Both the position numbers and the translations under genes were made by a program. Below the pieces are notes generated by a model, which did not search any database, had not been told where the DNA came from, and worked only from the letters and a program-made list of their open reading frames with translations. Below are positions 7,339-15,821 of a stretch of 41,685 nucleotides of DNA, in pieces. The stretch's first letter is position 1. The number at the start of each line of letters is the position of its first letter. Source of the DNA: an uncultured Eubacteriales bacterium (lineage in GTDB: Bacteria > Bacillota > Clostridia > Oscillospirales > Acutalibacteraceae); assembly GCA_949296825.1 (NCBI GenBank), contig CASFQZ010000004.1, positions 1 through 41,685 of the forward strand, given 5' to 3'.

Positions 7339-8640
7339 TTGGCGAAACAAGACGAGGGGAAAGAGAAGACCATTCGCTGTTCCTTCTGCGGTAAAACGCA
7401 GGATCAGGTCATGCGGATGATCGCCGGTCCAAATGTGTATATCTGCGATGAGTGTATCGATTTGTGCTGCTCCATCATTGACGGAGACTCTGAGTACCGT
7501 CCGCGCCACCGCCCGAGCACCGTCAGCGTGCCGGCGGCGAAGCGCAGTCTGCCCAAGCCCCATGAGATCAAGCAGATGCTGGACGAATATGTTATCGGGC
7601 AGGACGAGGCGAAGCGAATCCTTGCCGTCTCGGTCTACAATCACTATAAGCGAATCACCTACGGTCTAAAATCCGATGTGGAGATTCAGAAAAGCAACGT
7701 GCTGCTGCTGGGTCCCACCGGCGTGGGCAAAACCATGCTGGCGCAGACCCTTGCCAAAATTCTGGATGTGCCCTTTGCCATTGCCGACGCCACGACTTTA
7801 ACCGAGGCGGGGTATGTCGGCGAGGACGTGGAAAACATTCTTCTGCGCCTGATCCAGGCTGCCGATTTTGACCTGGAGCGGGCGGAAAAGGGGATCATCT
7901 ATGTGGACGAGATTGATAAGATCGCCCGCAAGAGCGAAAACCCCTCCATCACCCGCGACGTCAGCGGCGAGGGCGTGCAGCAGGCGCTTTTGAAAATCCT
8001 GGAGGGCACCGTCGCCAACGTTCCGCCCACCGGCGGCAGAAAGCACCCGCAGCAGGAGTTTTTGCAGGTTGACACCACCAATATCCTCTTTATCTGCGGC
8101 GGCGCCTTTGACGGCATTGATAAAATCGTCGAGAAGCGAAAGAATATCTCTTCCATCGGCTTTGGCGCCGAGGTGAAGAGCAAGGCGCAGATCGACGCCG
8201 GGAATGTAATGGCGGAGGTGATCCCGCAGGATCTGGTGCGCTACGGGCTGATCCCCGAGATCGTCGGCAGAATCCCCGTTATCGCCCCGCTGCAGGGGCT
8301 GGACCGCGAAGCGCTGGTGCGCATCCTCTCCGAGCCGAAGAACGCGCTGGCGAAGCAATATCAGAGCCTCTTTGCGATGGACGATATTGCGCTGGAATTT
8401 GCCGACGGCGCCCTGGAGGCGATCGCCGATCTGGCGCTGGAAAAAAAGACCGGCGCCCGGGGACTTCGCTCGATTACCGAAAATATCCTGATCCCCATCA
8501 TGTATGACGCGCCCGCCAACCGCGCCATTGAAAAGGTGATCATCACCCCCGCCTGCGCCCGCGGTGAGGAAGCGCCTCAGCTGCTTCTGAACCCCGAACG
8601 AGAAGCTGCCGAGCCTGCGCCGAAGCAGGAGGCAATCTGA
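7339..8640 (+). CDS. clpX: ATP-dependent Clp protease ATP-binding subunit ClpX
   Basis: A 433-residue AAA+ unfoldase that delivers substrates to ClpP. The N-terminal zinc-binding domain has CSFCGKTQ and CDECIDLC. Walker A is GPTGVGKT, Walker [10 protein letters not shown], the pore loop GYVGEDVE, the RKH loop in GGRKHP, and sensor 2 GARGLRSI. The start is set at TTG 7339: AGGAGG (7324-7329) is 9 bases upstream, and the resulting MAKQDEGK start resembles other ClpX proteins. The ATG at 7330 directly abuts the ribosome site, with no spacing. The C-terminal 20 residues are acidic and Pro/Ala-rich. A strong terminator follows. Confidence 0.96.
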   Translation: MAKQDEGKEKTIRCSFCGKTQDQVMRMIAGPNVYICDECIDLCCSIIDGDSEYRPRHRPSTVSVPAAKRSLPKPHEIKQMLDEYVIGQDEAKRILAVSVYNHYKRITYGLKSDVEIQKSNVLLLGPTGVGKTMLAQTLAKILDVPFAIADATTLTEAGYVGEDVENILLRLIQAADFDLERAEKGIIYVDEIDKIARKSENPSITRDVSGEGVQQALLKILEGTVANVPPTGGRKHPQQEFLQVDTTNILFICGGAFDGIDKIVEKRKNISSIGFGAEVKSKAQIDAGNVMAEVIPQDLVRYGLIPEIVGRIPVIAPLQGLDREALVRILSEPKNALAKQYQSLFAMDDIALEFADGALEAIADLALEKKTGARGLRSITENILIPIMYDAPANRAIEKVIITPACARGEEAPQLLLNPEREAAEPAPKQEAI

Positions 8641-8662
8641 ACCCGATTTCCAAAACAAAGAC

Positions 8663-8703
8663 AGACTGCCACGCCGTTTTACGGGCGCCGGCAGTCTTTT
8701 TTT
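8663..8703 (+). terminator. terminator of the clpPX unit
   Basis: AGACTGCC (8663-8670) pairs perfectly with GGCAGTCT (8690-8697), with an inner CGCC/GGCG pairing, followed by a run of seven T. Confidence 0.92.
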
Positions 8704-8732
8704 GTCCTTTTGCTTAAAATCCATAATATGTA

Positions 8733-8761
8733 TTGACTTTTTTGATAAAAATTGATAGAAT
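8733..8761 (+). promoter_or_regulatory. sigma-A promoter of the symporter/GH2 operon
   Basis: TTGACT (8733-8738) and TAGAAT (8756-8761) are exactly 17 bases apart in an AT-rich stretch. No clear operator palindrome or CcpA-type cre site was seen around it. Confidence 0.85.
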
Positions 8762-8790
8762 GTTACCAAAAGTGAGAAGGAGCGGATGGT

Positions 8791-10191
8791 ATGACTGCCA
8801 AAAAGGAAATCCGACCTTTCGGAATGCGCGACAAGATCGGGTATGGGCTCGGGGATTTCGGCTGCAATATGAGTTTTGCCTTTGCCAATAACTATATGCA
8901 GCTATTTTTTGTTACCTGTATGCATATCGATCCGGTCCATTACGCGGTCATTATTTTTATTTCCAAGATTTTGGACGCGATGAATGACATTGTCATCGGG
9001 CGGCTCTGCGACCGAGCCAAAAACCGCAAGGGCGGCAAGTTTCTGCCCTGGATCCGCTGGGGCTGTATCCCGCTGCTGGTGACCAGCGTGCTGCTGTTTG
9101 TGGATATTTCCGCCACCGCCTACTGGTTCCGCGTGGTTTACTGTCTTATCGTCTATTTCTTCTGGGGCATTGCCTATACGGCGGTCAACGTCCCTTACGG
9201 CTCGCTGCAATCGGTCATCACCAAGGACGGCGGTGAGCGCGCGTCCCTCTCCACCTACCGCAGCGTCGGCGCCATGCTCGCGCAGATCCCGCTGATGATC
9301 TTTGTGCCGAAATTGATCTATGATCAGAACGATGATCCCATCGGCAGCCGCTTTGTCTGGATTGTGCTGGTGATGGGCGTGCTGGGACTGGCGGCGTTCA
9401 CCGCCCTGTCCAGACTGGTGACCGAGCGCGTCCATGAGGAAAAGGATCTGGCGCCGGAATTGCAGAACACCAATATCTTCTTCACCCTGCGCGCCTTTTT
9501 CCGCAACCGACCGCTGTTGGGGCTGTGCTTCGCAACCATCGCGCAGATTTCCTGTCTGAATACGCTGACCAGCTATCTGCATTATATTTTTATGCTGTAT
9601 TACAAAAATACAGATCTGATTTCCATCGCGGTCATCATCTGCGGCTTGCCGATGGTGGTGGGTATCTTCCTCTCCAAGCCCCTGCTGCGGCGTTATACAA
9701 AAAAGCAGGTCTGCACCTATCCGTTTATTCTCTCCATTTTCTGCTCCGCCGTCATTACCTTTATCCCGCTCCCCAATCCCTATGTGTGGATGGCGTTCGC
9801 CGGCATCGCCATGATGGGCACCAGCTGCTTTATGGTGCTGATTTGGGCGATGGTCTCCGACTGCATCGATTATCAGCAGGAGCTGTCCGGCAAGCGGGAG
9901 GAGGGTACGATCTATGCGATTTATTCCTTCTGCCGCAACGCCTCTCAGGGCGTCGGACAGGGCATCACGGCGCTGGCGCTGGCATGGACCGGCTATGACG
10001 AAAATCTGGATGTTGCCCAGCAGGCAGCCACGGTCGCCGACCGGGTGCGCTTTACCACCGGTCTGATCCCCTTTGTGGGCTGTGTGCTTTGCTTTGTCTT
10101 CCTGCTGGTATTGTATAACCTGGGCGATAAAAAGGGCGACGAGACCTTTACCGAACAGCTGAATCAGAGAAAGAAAGGTAAGAGAAAATGA
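8791..10191 (+). CDS. GPH-family glycoside/pentoside/hexuronide:cation symporter
   Basis: A 466-residue membrane transporter of the major facilitator fold, about 12 helices. The N-terminus (FGMRDKIGYGLGDFGCNMSF) is the hallmark of the MelB/GusB/XynB group, as are the DAMNDIVIGRLCDRAKNRKGGKFLPW region between helices 2 and 3 and the VPYGSLQSVITKDGGERASLSTYRS segment. It brings a glycoside into the cell with Na+ or H+. The start has AGAAGGAG upstream. Its stop overlaps the next start by four bases (ATGA), so the glycoside hydrolase encoded next almost certainly acts on the imported sugar. The exact substrate is unknown. Confidence 0.92.
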   Translation: MTAKKEIRPFGMRDKIGYGLGDFGCNMSFAFANNYMQLFFVTCMHIDPVHYAVIIFISKILDAMNDIVIGRLCDRAKNRKGGKFLPWIRWGCIPLLVTSVLLFVDISATAYWFRVVYCLIVYFFWGIAYTAVNVPYGSLQSVITKDGGERASLSTYRSVGAMLAQIPLMIFVPKLIYDQNDDPIGSRFVWIVLVMGVLGLAAFTALSRLVTERVHEEKDLAPELQNTNIFFTLRAFFRNRPLLGLCFATIAQISCLNTLTSYLHYIFMLYYKNTDLISIAVIICGLPMVVGIFLSKPLLRRYTKKQVCTYPFILSIFCSAVITFIPLPNPYVWMAFAGIAMMGTSCFMVLIWAMVSDCIDYQQELSGKREEGTIYAIYSFCRNASQGVGQGITALALAWTGYDENLDVAQQAATVADRVRFTTGLIPFVGCVLCFVFLLVLYNLGDKKGDETFTEQLNQRKKGKRK

Positions 10192-12440
10192 GAACGATCA
10201 CCACTGTCAATGAGGGCTGGTCCTTTCATAAAGGACCGATGAAACGGGGCAAAACGCCCACCCGCCCCAAAAAGGACTGGCAGCAGGTCAACCTGCCCCA
10301 TACCTGGAACGCCCAGGACGGGCAGGACGGCGGCATGGATTATTATCGCGACGTTTGCTGGTACATGAAGACCATCCAGGTCTCTCCCGGGGCGGACGAG
10401 GATGTCTATCTGGAATTTGAAGGGGTCAGCCTGTGCTGCGAGGTCTACGCCAACGGCGTATTCGTGGCGCGGCACACCGGCGGGTTCTCGACCTTCCGGG
10501 TCTTCCTGACGCCCTATATTCGCCGCGGCAAGGTCAAAATCGCCGTGATGGCGGACAATCGGGACCATGCCGATGTTTATCCCCGCACGGCGGATTTTAC
10601 GTTCTACGGCGGCATTTACCGCAATGTCAATCTGATTGTTGTCCCCAAGCGGCATTTTGATTTGGACTATTACGGCAATCAGGGCTTTTATGTCAAGCCG
10701 GTTCTTCAGGAGGACGGTACGGCGACCGTCAGCCTCAAAGCCTACTGCACCGGTACGACGATCATCGACACGGTGCGCTTTTGGGTAAACGGCGAGGTGA
10801 AGGAGGTCAGCCACCGCAACGCCGAGGCGGTCTTCCGCATCGAAAAGCCCCACCTGTGGGACGGCAGGAACGATCCCTATTTATACACCGCCCAGGCGCA
10901 GCTGGTCAGCGCCGGGATGGTCATTGACGAGGTCAGCGCCCGCTTCGGCATCCGCTCCTTCCGCGTGGATCCGGAGAAGGGCTTTTTCCTCAACGGCAAG
11001 CCCTATCCCCTCCATGGCGTGGCGCGCCATCAGGACCGCGAAAATATGGGCTGGGCGATCACCGAGAAAGAGCAGCGGGAGGATATGGAGCTGATCGCCG
11101 AGGTCGGCGCCAATACCATCCGCCTGGCGCATTATCAGCACGCCAGAGCGTTTTATGACCTCTGCGACGAGTATGGTATGATCGTCTGGGCGGAGATCCC
11201 CTTTATTTCCACCTTTTCCGATACCCCCGGCGCCCGCGCCAATACGGTGATGCAGATGAAAGAGCTGGTGGTGCAGAATTATAACCATCCCTCCATCGTC
11301 TGCTGGGGCATTGCCAACGAGATCACCATCGGCGGCGCTTCCGAGGCGCTGATGGATAATCTTGTGGCGCTCAATGACCTGTGCCACCATCTGGACGATA
11401 CGCGCCTGACCACCATGGCGAATCTGAGCATGGTCGAGCCGGACAGCCCGCTGAACCGTCTGACCGATATCGTCTCCTATAACCATTATTTCGGCTGGTA
11501 TATGGGCTCGGTCGAGGACAACGGTCCCTGGCTCGATGATTTCCATCGGCAGAACCCCGACATCTGCCTCGGCGTTTCCGAATACGGCGCCGAGGGCATC
11601 CCCGCCTATCACAACGAGGAGCCAAAGATGCAGGATTATTCCGAGGACTATCAGGCGTATTACCATGAAGAGATGGTCAAAACCTTTGCCTCGCGCCCCT
11701 ATCTTTGGAGCACCCATGTGTGGAATATGTTTGATTTCGGCAGCGATATGCGCGACGAGGGCGGCGTAAAGGGCAGGAACAATAAAGGGCTGGTCTCCTA
11801 TGACCGCAAGCTGAAAAAGGATTCCTTCTACCTGTATAAGGCGGCATGGACCCGGGAGCCCTTCGTCCACCTCTGCGGCAAGCGTTACCATGACCGGCCG
11901 GTGGAAAAAACCACCGTCAAGGTCTATTCCACCCTGCCCCAGGTCTCCCTCTGGGTGGATGGGAAGGAGTTCGCCACCCTGAAGGGCGAAACCGTGTTCC
12001 GCTTTGCGGAGGTCCCGCTGAACCCGAAGGGGGAGACCCTGATCGAAGCGAAAGCCGGTGAATACACCGATATGATGCGAGTGCAGCGGGTCGATGAGCC
12101 GAACCCGGCGTACCGGGTGCCCGAGGGCGGCGGTAAGAATGACGGCAAAAACTGGTTCGACGATTTGAAGACCGAGGGCAATGAAATCATTGTGCGCGAA
12201 GGGTATTTTACGCTGGATGATAAAATCGGCGATCTGATGAAAACGCCGGAGGGCGAGAAATTTGTCAGCGATATGATCGCTATGGCGGGTAAGGCGCTGA
12301 ATATGAACATCAATAAAGGAATGCTCAATATGGCGAAGAATTTCACGGTGTCCAAGATCTTCGACATGGCGGGCAGCCGGCTGCCGGCGAATGCCAAGGT
12401 CTGGGTCAGCGAGCAGCTCTCCCAAATCAAAAAACCGTAA
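10188..12440 (+). CDS. glycoside hydrolase family 2 protein (beta-galactosidase or beta-glucuronidase type)
   Basis: A 750-residue intracellular enzyme with no signal peptide. In order: sugar-binding jelly-roll domain (about 1-170), immunoglobulin-like domain (about 175-270), TIM barrel (about 275-570), a further beta domain, and an unusual helical C-terminus (about 660-750). The acid/base Glu is E378 in GIANE and the nucleophile is E465 in SEYGAEG. The barrel ends with YLWSTHVWNMFDF and RNNKGLVSYDRK. The N-x-K triplet there resembles the carboxylate-recognising motif of beta-glucuronidases but also occurs in beta-galactosidase-like members, so the substrate is open. It is translationally coupled to the symporter gene. 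No secretion signal means hydrolysis takes place after uptake. Confidence 0.9.
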   Translation: MRTITTVNEGWSFHKGPMKRGKTPTRPKKDWQQVNLPHTWNAQDGQDGGMDYYRDVCWYMKTIQVSPGADEDVYLEFEGVSLCCEVYANGVFVARHTGGFSTFRVFLTPYIRRGKVKIAVMADNRDHADVYPRTADFTFYGGIYRNVNLIVVPKRHFDLDYYGNQGFYVKPVLQEDGTATVSLKAYCTGTTIIDTVRFWVNGEVKEVSHRNAEAVFRIEKPHLWDGRNDPYLYTAQAQLVSAGMVIDEVSARFGIRSFRVDPEKGFFLNGKPYPLHGVARHQDRENMGWAITEKEQREDMELIAEVGANTIRLAHYQHARAFYDLCDEYGMIVWAEIPFISTFSDTPGARANTVMQMKELVVQNYNHPSIVCWGIANEITIGGASEALMDNLVALNDLCHHLDDTRLTTMANLSMVEPDSPLNRLTDIVSYNHYFGWYMGSVEDNGPWLDDFHRQNPDICLGVSEYGAEGIPAYHNEEPKMQDYSEDYQAYYHEEMVKTFASRPYLWSTHVWNMFDFGSDMRDEGGVKGRNNKGLVSYDRKLKKDSFYLYKAAWTREPFVHLCGKRYHDRPVEKTTVKVYSTLPQVSLWVDGKEFATLKGETVFRFAEVPLNPKGETLIEAKAGEYTDMMRVQRVDEPNPAYRVPEGGGKNDGKNWFDDLKTEGNEIIVREGYFTLDDKIGDLMKTPEGEKFVSDMIAMAGKALNMNINKGMLNMAKNFTVSKIFDMAGSRLPANAKVWVSEQLSQIKKP

Positions 12441-12457
12441 AATATCTCCCAACATAA

Positions 12458-12493
12458 GAACACCGGAGGCGGTCGATCCCGCTTCCGGTGTTC
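12458..12493 (+). terminator. hairpin downstream of the GH2 gene
   Basis: A perfect 10-bp stem (GAACACCGGA / TCCGGTGTTC) with inner GGCGG/CCGC pairing. The stretch after it is not T-rich, so it may act with the second hairpin 11 bases further on, or protect the 3' end. Confidence 0.6.
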
Positions 12494-12503
12494 GCTCTTG
12501 TGG

Positions 12504-12544
12504 AAAAACCCTGAATCTTTTCCGGATTCAGGGCTGATTTTTTT
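12504..12544. terminator. bidirectional terminator between GH2 and DUF368 genes
   Basis: A 9-bp stem (CCCTGAATC / GATTCAGGG) has AAAAA on its left and a T-run (12538-12544) on its right, so it can stop transcripts from both convergent operons. Confidence 0.8.
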
Positions 12545-12548
12545 CTGT

Positions 12549-13457
12549 TTATTTTTCCTTTGTTTCCTTCGGCGCTTCTTCGGCTGCGGTCTGCGAGGCT
12601 TTGTCCGCTTCCTCGATGCGCTTGATTTCCAGCCGCGACATGAAGTACAGCGCCGCGAAGCCCGCCGCAACGGCGATAACGCTTAAAATCCAGGAGAGGA
12701 TCGTCCCGGCGGAAAAATCCACCCCGGTCAGAAGCTCCGGCAGGGAGCCGAGCAGGAAGCCGAAAATGATCAGATAAGTCGCCTGGGGGAATTTCTCGAT
12801 GGCAGGCTCCAAAATTTTTGCAATCACAAAGGTGCCGACCACACCGCCGACGGCGAGGGGGATGTATTTGAGCAGCCCCATGATGTCCCGGGCGTCGATC
12901 ACCGCGTACAGCTCATCCATAATGCCCAGCATATTGAGCATCTGTGAAGTGCTGATGCCCGGCAGTACCAGCGCAAAGGCGACGATGAACCCGCCGAACA
13001 GCTGCAAAAGAATAAACTTGACCATCCCGTCGGAGGAATTGACCGAGAACAGCCCCTCCGGCAAAAAGGAGATCAGCACCACACAGATGATGCCGATGAT
13101 AGGATATAAGATGCACCCGGCGGAAAACTTTTTGACCTTGGCGCTCTTGAAGATGATCGGGATGCCGCCCGCCACCGCGCCGAGGAAAAAGAAATGCAGG
13201 GGGATGCTCAGGGTCGGATTTTCCAGCAGGCGGGAAATAAAGCCGGCGAACAGGAAAAAGCCCAGCACGCCGCCCAGACCGAACTGCAAAAGGAAGAGAA
13301 AGCTCTTTTTGAAATCCTTGAAGATATGACTGACCGAATAAACCAGCCGGTCATACACGCCTAAAATCATCGCCATGGAACCGCCGCTGACGCCGGGCAC
13401 GGTCATGGTGCCGCCGGTCCACAGTCCTTTGAAGAAATTGATCAAAATCTCTTTCAT
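12549..13457 (-). CDS. DUF368 membrane protein, PopT-type polyprenyl-phosphate transporter
   Basis: A 302-residue multi-pass membrane protein. The N-terminus (FFKGLWTGGTMTVPGVSGGSMAMILGVYDRL) is the DUF368 signature, and a second, inverted copy of the motif appears as VALVLPGISTSQMLNMLGIMDELY. About eight to nine hydrophobic helices are visible. DUF368 proteins (PopT) and some DedA proteins have been shown in other bacteria to return undecaprenyl phosphate, the lipid carrier for wall and surface glycans, across the membrane. The C-terminal ~30 residues are charged (KRIEEADKAS...). It is the last gene of a minus-strand operon, 9 bases after the Nudix gene, with AAGGTGAG upstream. A role in recycling carrier for the nearby glycan cluster is inferred. 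Confidence 0.88.
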   Translation of the reverse strand: MKEILINFFKGLWTGGTMTVPGVSGGSMAMILGVYDRLVYSVSHIFKDFKKSFLFLLQFGLGGVLGFFLFAGFISRLLENPTLSIPLHFFFLGAVAGGIPIIFKSAKVKKFSAGCILYPIIGIICVVLISFLPEGLFSVNSSDGMVKFILLQLFGGFIVAFALVLPGISTSQMLNMLGIMDELYAVIDARDIMGLLKYIPLAVGGVVGTFVIAKILEPAIEKFPQATYLIIFGFLLGSLPELLTGVDFSAGTILSWILSVIAVAAGFAALYFMSRLEIKRIEEADKASQTAAEEAPKETKEK

Positions 13458-13466
13458 TCGCTCACC

Positions 13467-13952
13467 TTATCCATATAGAACCAATTCGCCATCGTCCGCT
13501 TCGTCGGAGCTGTAAGCGGCAAAGGCTTCGCTTTTCTCCTGTTGAAAGAATACGTCCAGATAGGTCTCAAAATGAGAAGAAAGGGGAAGCAGCGCACGCT
13601 TTTCCCTGTCCTTCAGCTCGTCGACCGGCAGCCAGAAGACTTCGCCCTCCTCGGTTTGGGGCAGAAGCTCGCCGGAAAAATCCGGCGTCCGGTACAAAAA
13701 AACCAGATACCGCGAGGATTTGGCGCGGTCAAACCAGTGGATAACGCCGCAAAGGTGAAGGTTTCGGACCGTCAGCCCGGTTTCCTCCTTCACCTCCCGC
13801 AGGGCGGAATCGTAAAAGCTCTCGCCCGGCTCCACATGACCGCCGGGGAAGGAAAGTCCCGTCCAGGACAGGCGGCGGCGCTGCAGGAGCACCTTGCCGT
13901 TTTCCCTGTCCTCGATCATAACCATATTGGTCAGTTCTGCGGGAAGATTCAT
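13467..13952 (-). CDS. Nudix hydrolase
   Basis: A 161-residue Nudix-fold pyrophosphohydrolase. The box G-x5-E-x7-R-E-U-x-E-E-x-G-U is complete from G38 to L60 (GGHVEPGESFYDSALREV, then KEETGL). The body resembles the MutT/8-oxo-dGTP diphosphatase-like group (LLQRRRLSWTGLSFPGG), but family similarity does not fix the substrate: nucleotides and other X-diphosphates are all possible. It lies 6 bases after mscL and 9 bases before the DUF368 gene, so the three are one operon. The ribosome site (AAGGAAG) is further upstream than usual and overlaps the end of mscL. Confidence 0.88.
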   Translation of the reverse strand: MNLPAELTNMVMIEDRENGKVLLQRRRLSWTGLSFPGGHVEPGESFYDSALREVKEETGLTVRNLHLCGVIHWFDRAKSSRYLVFLYRTPDFSGELLPQTEEGEVFWLPVDELKDREKRALLPLSSHFETYLDVFFQQEKSEAFAAYSSDEADDGELVLYG

Positions 13953-13958
13953 GCTGCT

Positions 13959-14492
13959 TTATGCTTCCTTCGCTGCGACCGCTTCCTCGGTCAGAACAGA
14001 GGTGCAGTGCGGGCAGCGGGTCGCGTCGTCGGCGATTTCGCTCTTGCAGTAGGGGCAAAGGCGCGGCGCTTTCGGGGCTTCTTCCTCTTTTTCGCCGAGC
14101 TTGGTGTGCTTTTTCAGCTCGCCGGTCAGCGAATTGAGTACCTTGACGATGATAAAGATGACAATCGCCATGATAAAGAAGTTGATGGCGGCAGAAATAA
14201 AGGAGCCGACATTCAGCGTCGCCACGCCGGCGGCTTTCGCCTGGTCAATGGTGGTATAGGCGTCGAATTGTCCATCCAGCGGGATGAACAGCTTGTTGAC
14301 AAAATCAAAGCCGCTGGTGAACAGACTGACCACCGGCATAATGATGTCGTTGACCAGAGAATTGACAATCGCCTGGAAGGCGCCGCCGATGATAACGCCG
14401 ACCGCCAGGTTCATGGCGTTGCCCTTGGAAATGAACTCTTTGAACTCGCCGAGCAGTTTTTTGCCTTTTTTCAAGATAAAACTCCCATCCAT
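13959..14492 (-). CDS. mscL: large-conductance mechanosensitive channel with C-terminal zinc ribbon
   Basis: A 177-residue inner-membrane channel that opens under membrane tension to release solutes on osmotic downshift. The MscL core has FKEFISKGNAMNLAVGVIIGGAF (first helix), the periplasmic loop, and a second helix VGSFISAAINFFIMAIVIFIIVKVLN. After the usual cytosolic helix there is an added zinc ribbon with CPYC (C146, C149) and CPHC (C160, C163). Most MscL proteins end near 130-150 residues without it. The start is unsettled: ATG 14492 has no ribosome site and only about an 11-base leader, whereas TTG 14474 has GGGAG 7 bases upstream and would give 171 residues. First gene of the mscL-Nudix-DUF368 operon. 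Confidence 0.92.
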   Translation of the reverse strand: MDGSFILKKGKKLLGEFKEFISKGNAMNLAVGVIIGGAFQAIVNSLVNDIIMPVVSLFTSGFDFVNKLFIPLDGQFDAYTTIDQAKAAGVATLNVGSFISAAINFFIMAIVIFIIVKVLNSLTGELKKHTKLGEKEEEAPKAPRLCPYCKSEIADDATRCPHCTSVLTEEAVAAKEA

Positions 14493-14509
14493 ATTTTTTG
14501 TATCGCCCT

Positions 14510-14538
14510 ATTGTAAAACAAAATATAATTTTCGTCAA
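14510..14538 (-). promoter_or_regulatory. sigma-A promoter of mscL-Nudix-DUF368
   Basis: On the minus strand TTGACG (plus 14533-14538) and TACAAT (14510-14515) have a 17-base AT-rich spacer. The predicted transcript starts near 14503. Confidence 0.82.
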
Positions 14539-14614
14539 CCGTTGAATTATACGATAGCGCACCGCTTTCGGGAGAATATACTGTTAAGGAATGCTATATT
14601 CGGGAGGGAGCAGG

Positions 14615-14860
14615 ATGTCTGGATTTCGGCTTGACCAATTGAAAAACGGCGAAAATGCGGTGATTTTATCCGTAAAATATAAAAACAGAAAAAACAAGTG
14701 GAGGAGAAAGGGCTTGCTGCCCGGTGCAGCCGTCACCTGTCTTGGGGGCGGCACACCGACGTCCCCCGCCGCCTATCGGCTGGCAGGAGGCACGGTCGTC
14801 CTCACCCGCAAGGACGCCCGCCGGGTGCGGTGCCGAAGGAAAAAAACAATGAATAGGTAG
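14615..14860 (+). CDS. FeoA-domain (SH3-like) protein, orphan
   Basis: An 81-residue protein resembling FeoA, the small cytosolic SH3-fold partner of the ferrous iron transporter FeoB. The typical order is seen: a hydrophobic strand (NAVILSVKY), GLLPGAAVTCLGG, a variable loop, then YRLAGGTVVLTRKDARRV. The C-terminus is strongly basic (RRVRCRRKKTMNR). ATG 14615 is chosen because it follows GGGAGGGAG; the in-frame ATG at 14591 lacks a site. No feoB, second feoA or DtxR-type regulator is nearby, so an iron role is uncertain; FeoA domains also occur in regulators. It is divergent from mscL. Confidence 0.7.
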   Translation: MSGFRLDQLKNGENAVILSVKYKNRKNKWRRKGLLPGAAVTCLGGGTPTSPAAYRLAGGTVVLTRKDARRVRCRRKKTMNR

Positions 14861-14937
14861 ATGTATAAAATCGGAAAAACATGTACGGAATCATTCATGC
14901 TTCGGAATTTTCTGTAAGATTTGGTGCGGACTATCTA

Positions 14938-14966
14938 TTGATTTTTGACGGTGTCTATGGTAAAAT
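14938..14966 (+). promoter_or_regulatory. sigma-A promoter of the glycan cluster
   Basis: TTGATT (14938-14943) and TAAAAT (14961-14966) are 17 bases apart, with TG one base before the -10. The leader is about 48 bases. The rest of the 160-base gap before the first gene shows no other structure. Confidence 0.75.
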
Positions 14967-15020
14967 ATGAAAAAATTCTGTTAGCCTTGCCGAGCGGCAG
15001 AAGAGAAGGGAGGCAGCGTC

Positions 15021-15821
15021 GTGCCGGAAATTTCCGTTTTGATGGGGATTTATAACTGCGCCGATACGCTGGAGGAAGCCGTCGGCTGCCTTCTGCGCCA
15101 AAGCGCTGCCGATTGGGAGCTTCTGCTTTGCGACGACGGCTCGACGGACGGCACCTATGCGCTGGCGCAGAAGCTGGCGCGGTCGGACGAGCGAATCCGT
15201 CTTTTGAAAAACGAAAAAAATCTCGGCTTGCCCAAAACACTGAACCGCTGCGCCGCGCTGGCAAAGGCGCCCTATCTCGCCCGCATGGACGGGGACGACC
15301 GGTGCAGCCCGACCCGGCTGGAAAAGGAGCTGGCGGTGATTCGCCGGGGCGAATACGCCGTGGTCAGCTGCGGCATGGCGTTTTTTGATCAGGATGGCGT
15401 CTGGGGACAGAAGCTCTATCGCGAAACGCCGCAAAAGGCGGATTTCGCGGGCAATTCCCCCTTCTGCCACGCCGGGGCGATGATACGCAGGGACGCCTTC
15501 GAGGCGGTCGGCGGTTACAGCGAAGCGGCAGACCGCCTGCGCGTCGAGGATTTTGACCTCTGGTTCCGCCTGTACCGGGCGGGGTATCGCGGGTATAATA
15601 TTCCGGAGATTTTGTATGAAATGCGCGACGACCGCAGCGCCGTTGCCCGTAAAAAATTCCGTTACCGTGTCAACGAGTACCGGCTGAAGCGGCAAATCGC
15701 CGAGGATTTTTCGCTGGGCGTCAAGGCAAAAATCGCCGCCCTTCGTCCGCTGCTTCTGGGGCTCTGCCCCGCCTTTCTGTATCGGGCGCTGCACCGGGCA
15801 AAAATGGGGAGGGGACAATGA
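15021..15821 (+). CDS. family 2 glycosyltransferase
   Basis: A 266-residue GT-A-fold glycosyltransferase, cytosolic or peripheral to the membrane. The nucleotide-sugar site has ISVLMGIYNCADTLEEAV and LCDDGSTDGT. The metal motif is DGDD in LARMDGDDRC. FCHAGAMIRRDAFEAVGGY and VEDFDLWFRL are the typical acceptor-side segments. The start is GTG with AAGGGAGG upstream. It is the first gene of the nine-gene glycan cluster and overlaps the next gene by four bases. The sugar donor and acceptor cannot be read from sequence. Confidence 0.92.
   Translation: MPEISVLMGIYNCADTLEEAVGCLLRQSAADWELLLCDDGSTDGTYALAQKLARSDERIRLLKNEKNLGLPKTLNRCAALAKAPYLARMDGDDRCSPTRLEKELAVIRRGEYAVVSCGMAFFDQDGVWGQKLYRETPQKADFAGNSPFCHAGAMIRRDAFEAVGGYSEAADRLRVEDFDLWFRLYRAGYRGYNIPEILYEMRDDRSAVARKKFRYRVNEYRLKRQIAEDFSLGVKAKIAALRPLLLGLCPAFLYRALHRAKMGRGQ

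Noticed and set aside
10881-12455. 524-codon open frame on the minus strand opposite the GH2 gene
   Set aside because: Shadow frame, rich in His/Gly/Ile, with no domain; it crosses the GH2 stop and the terminator region.
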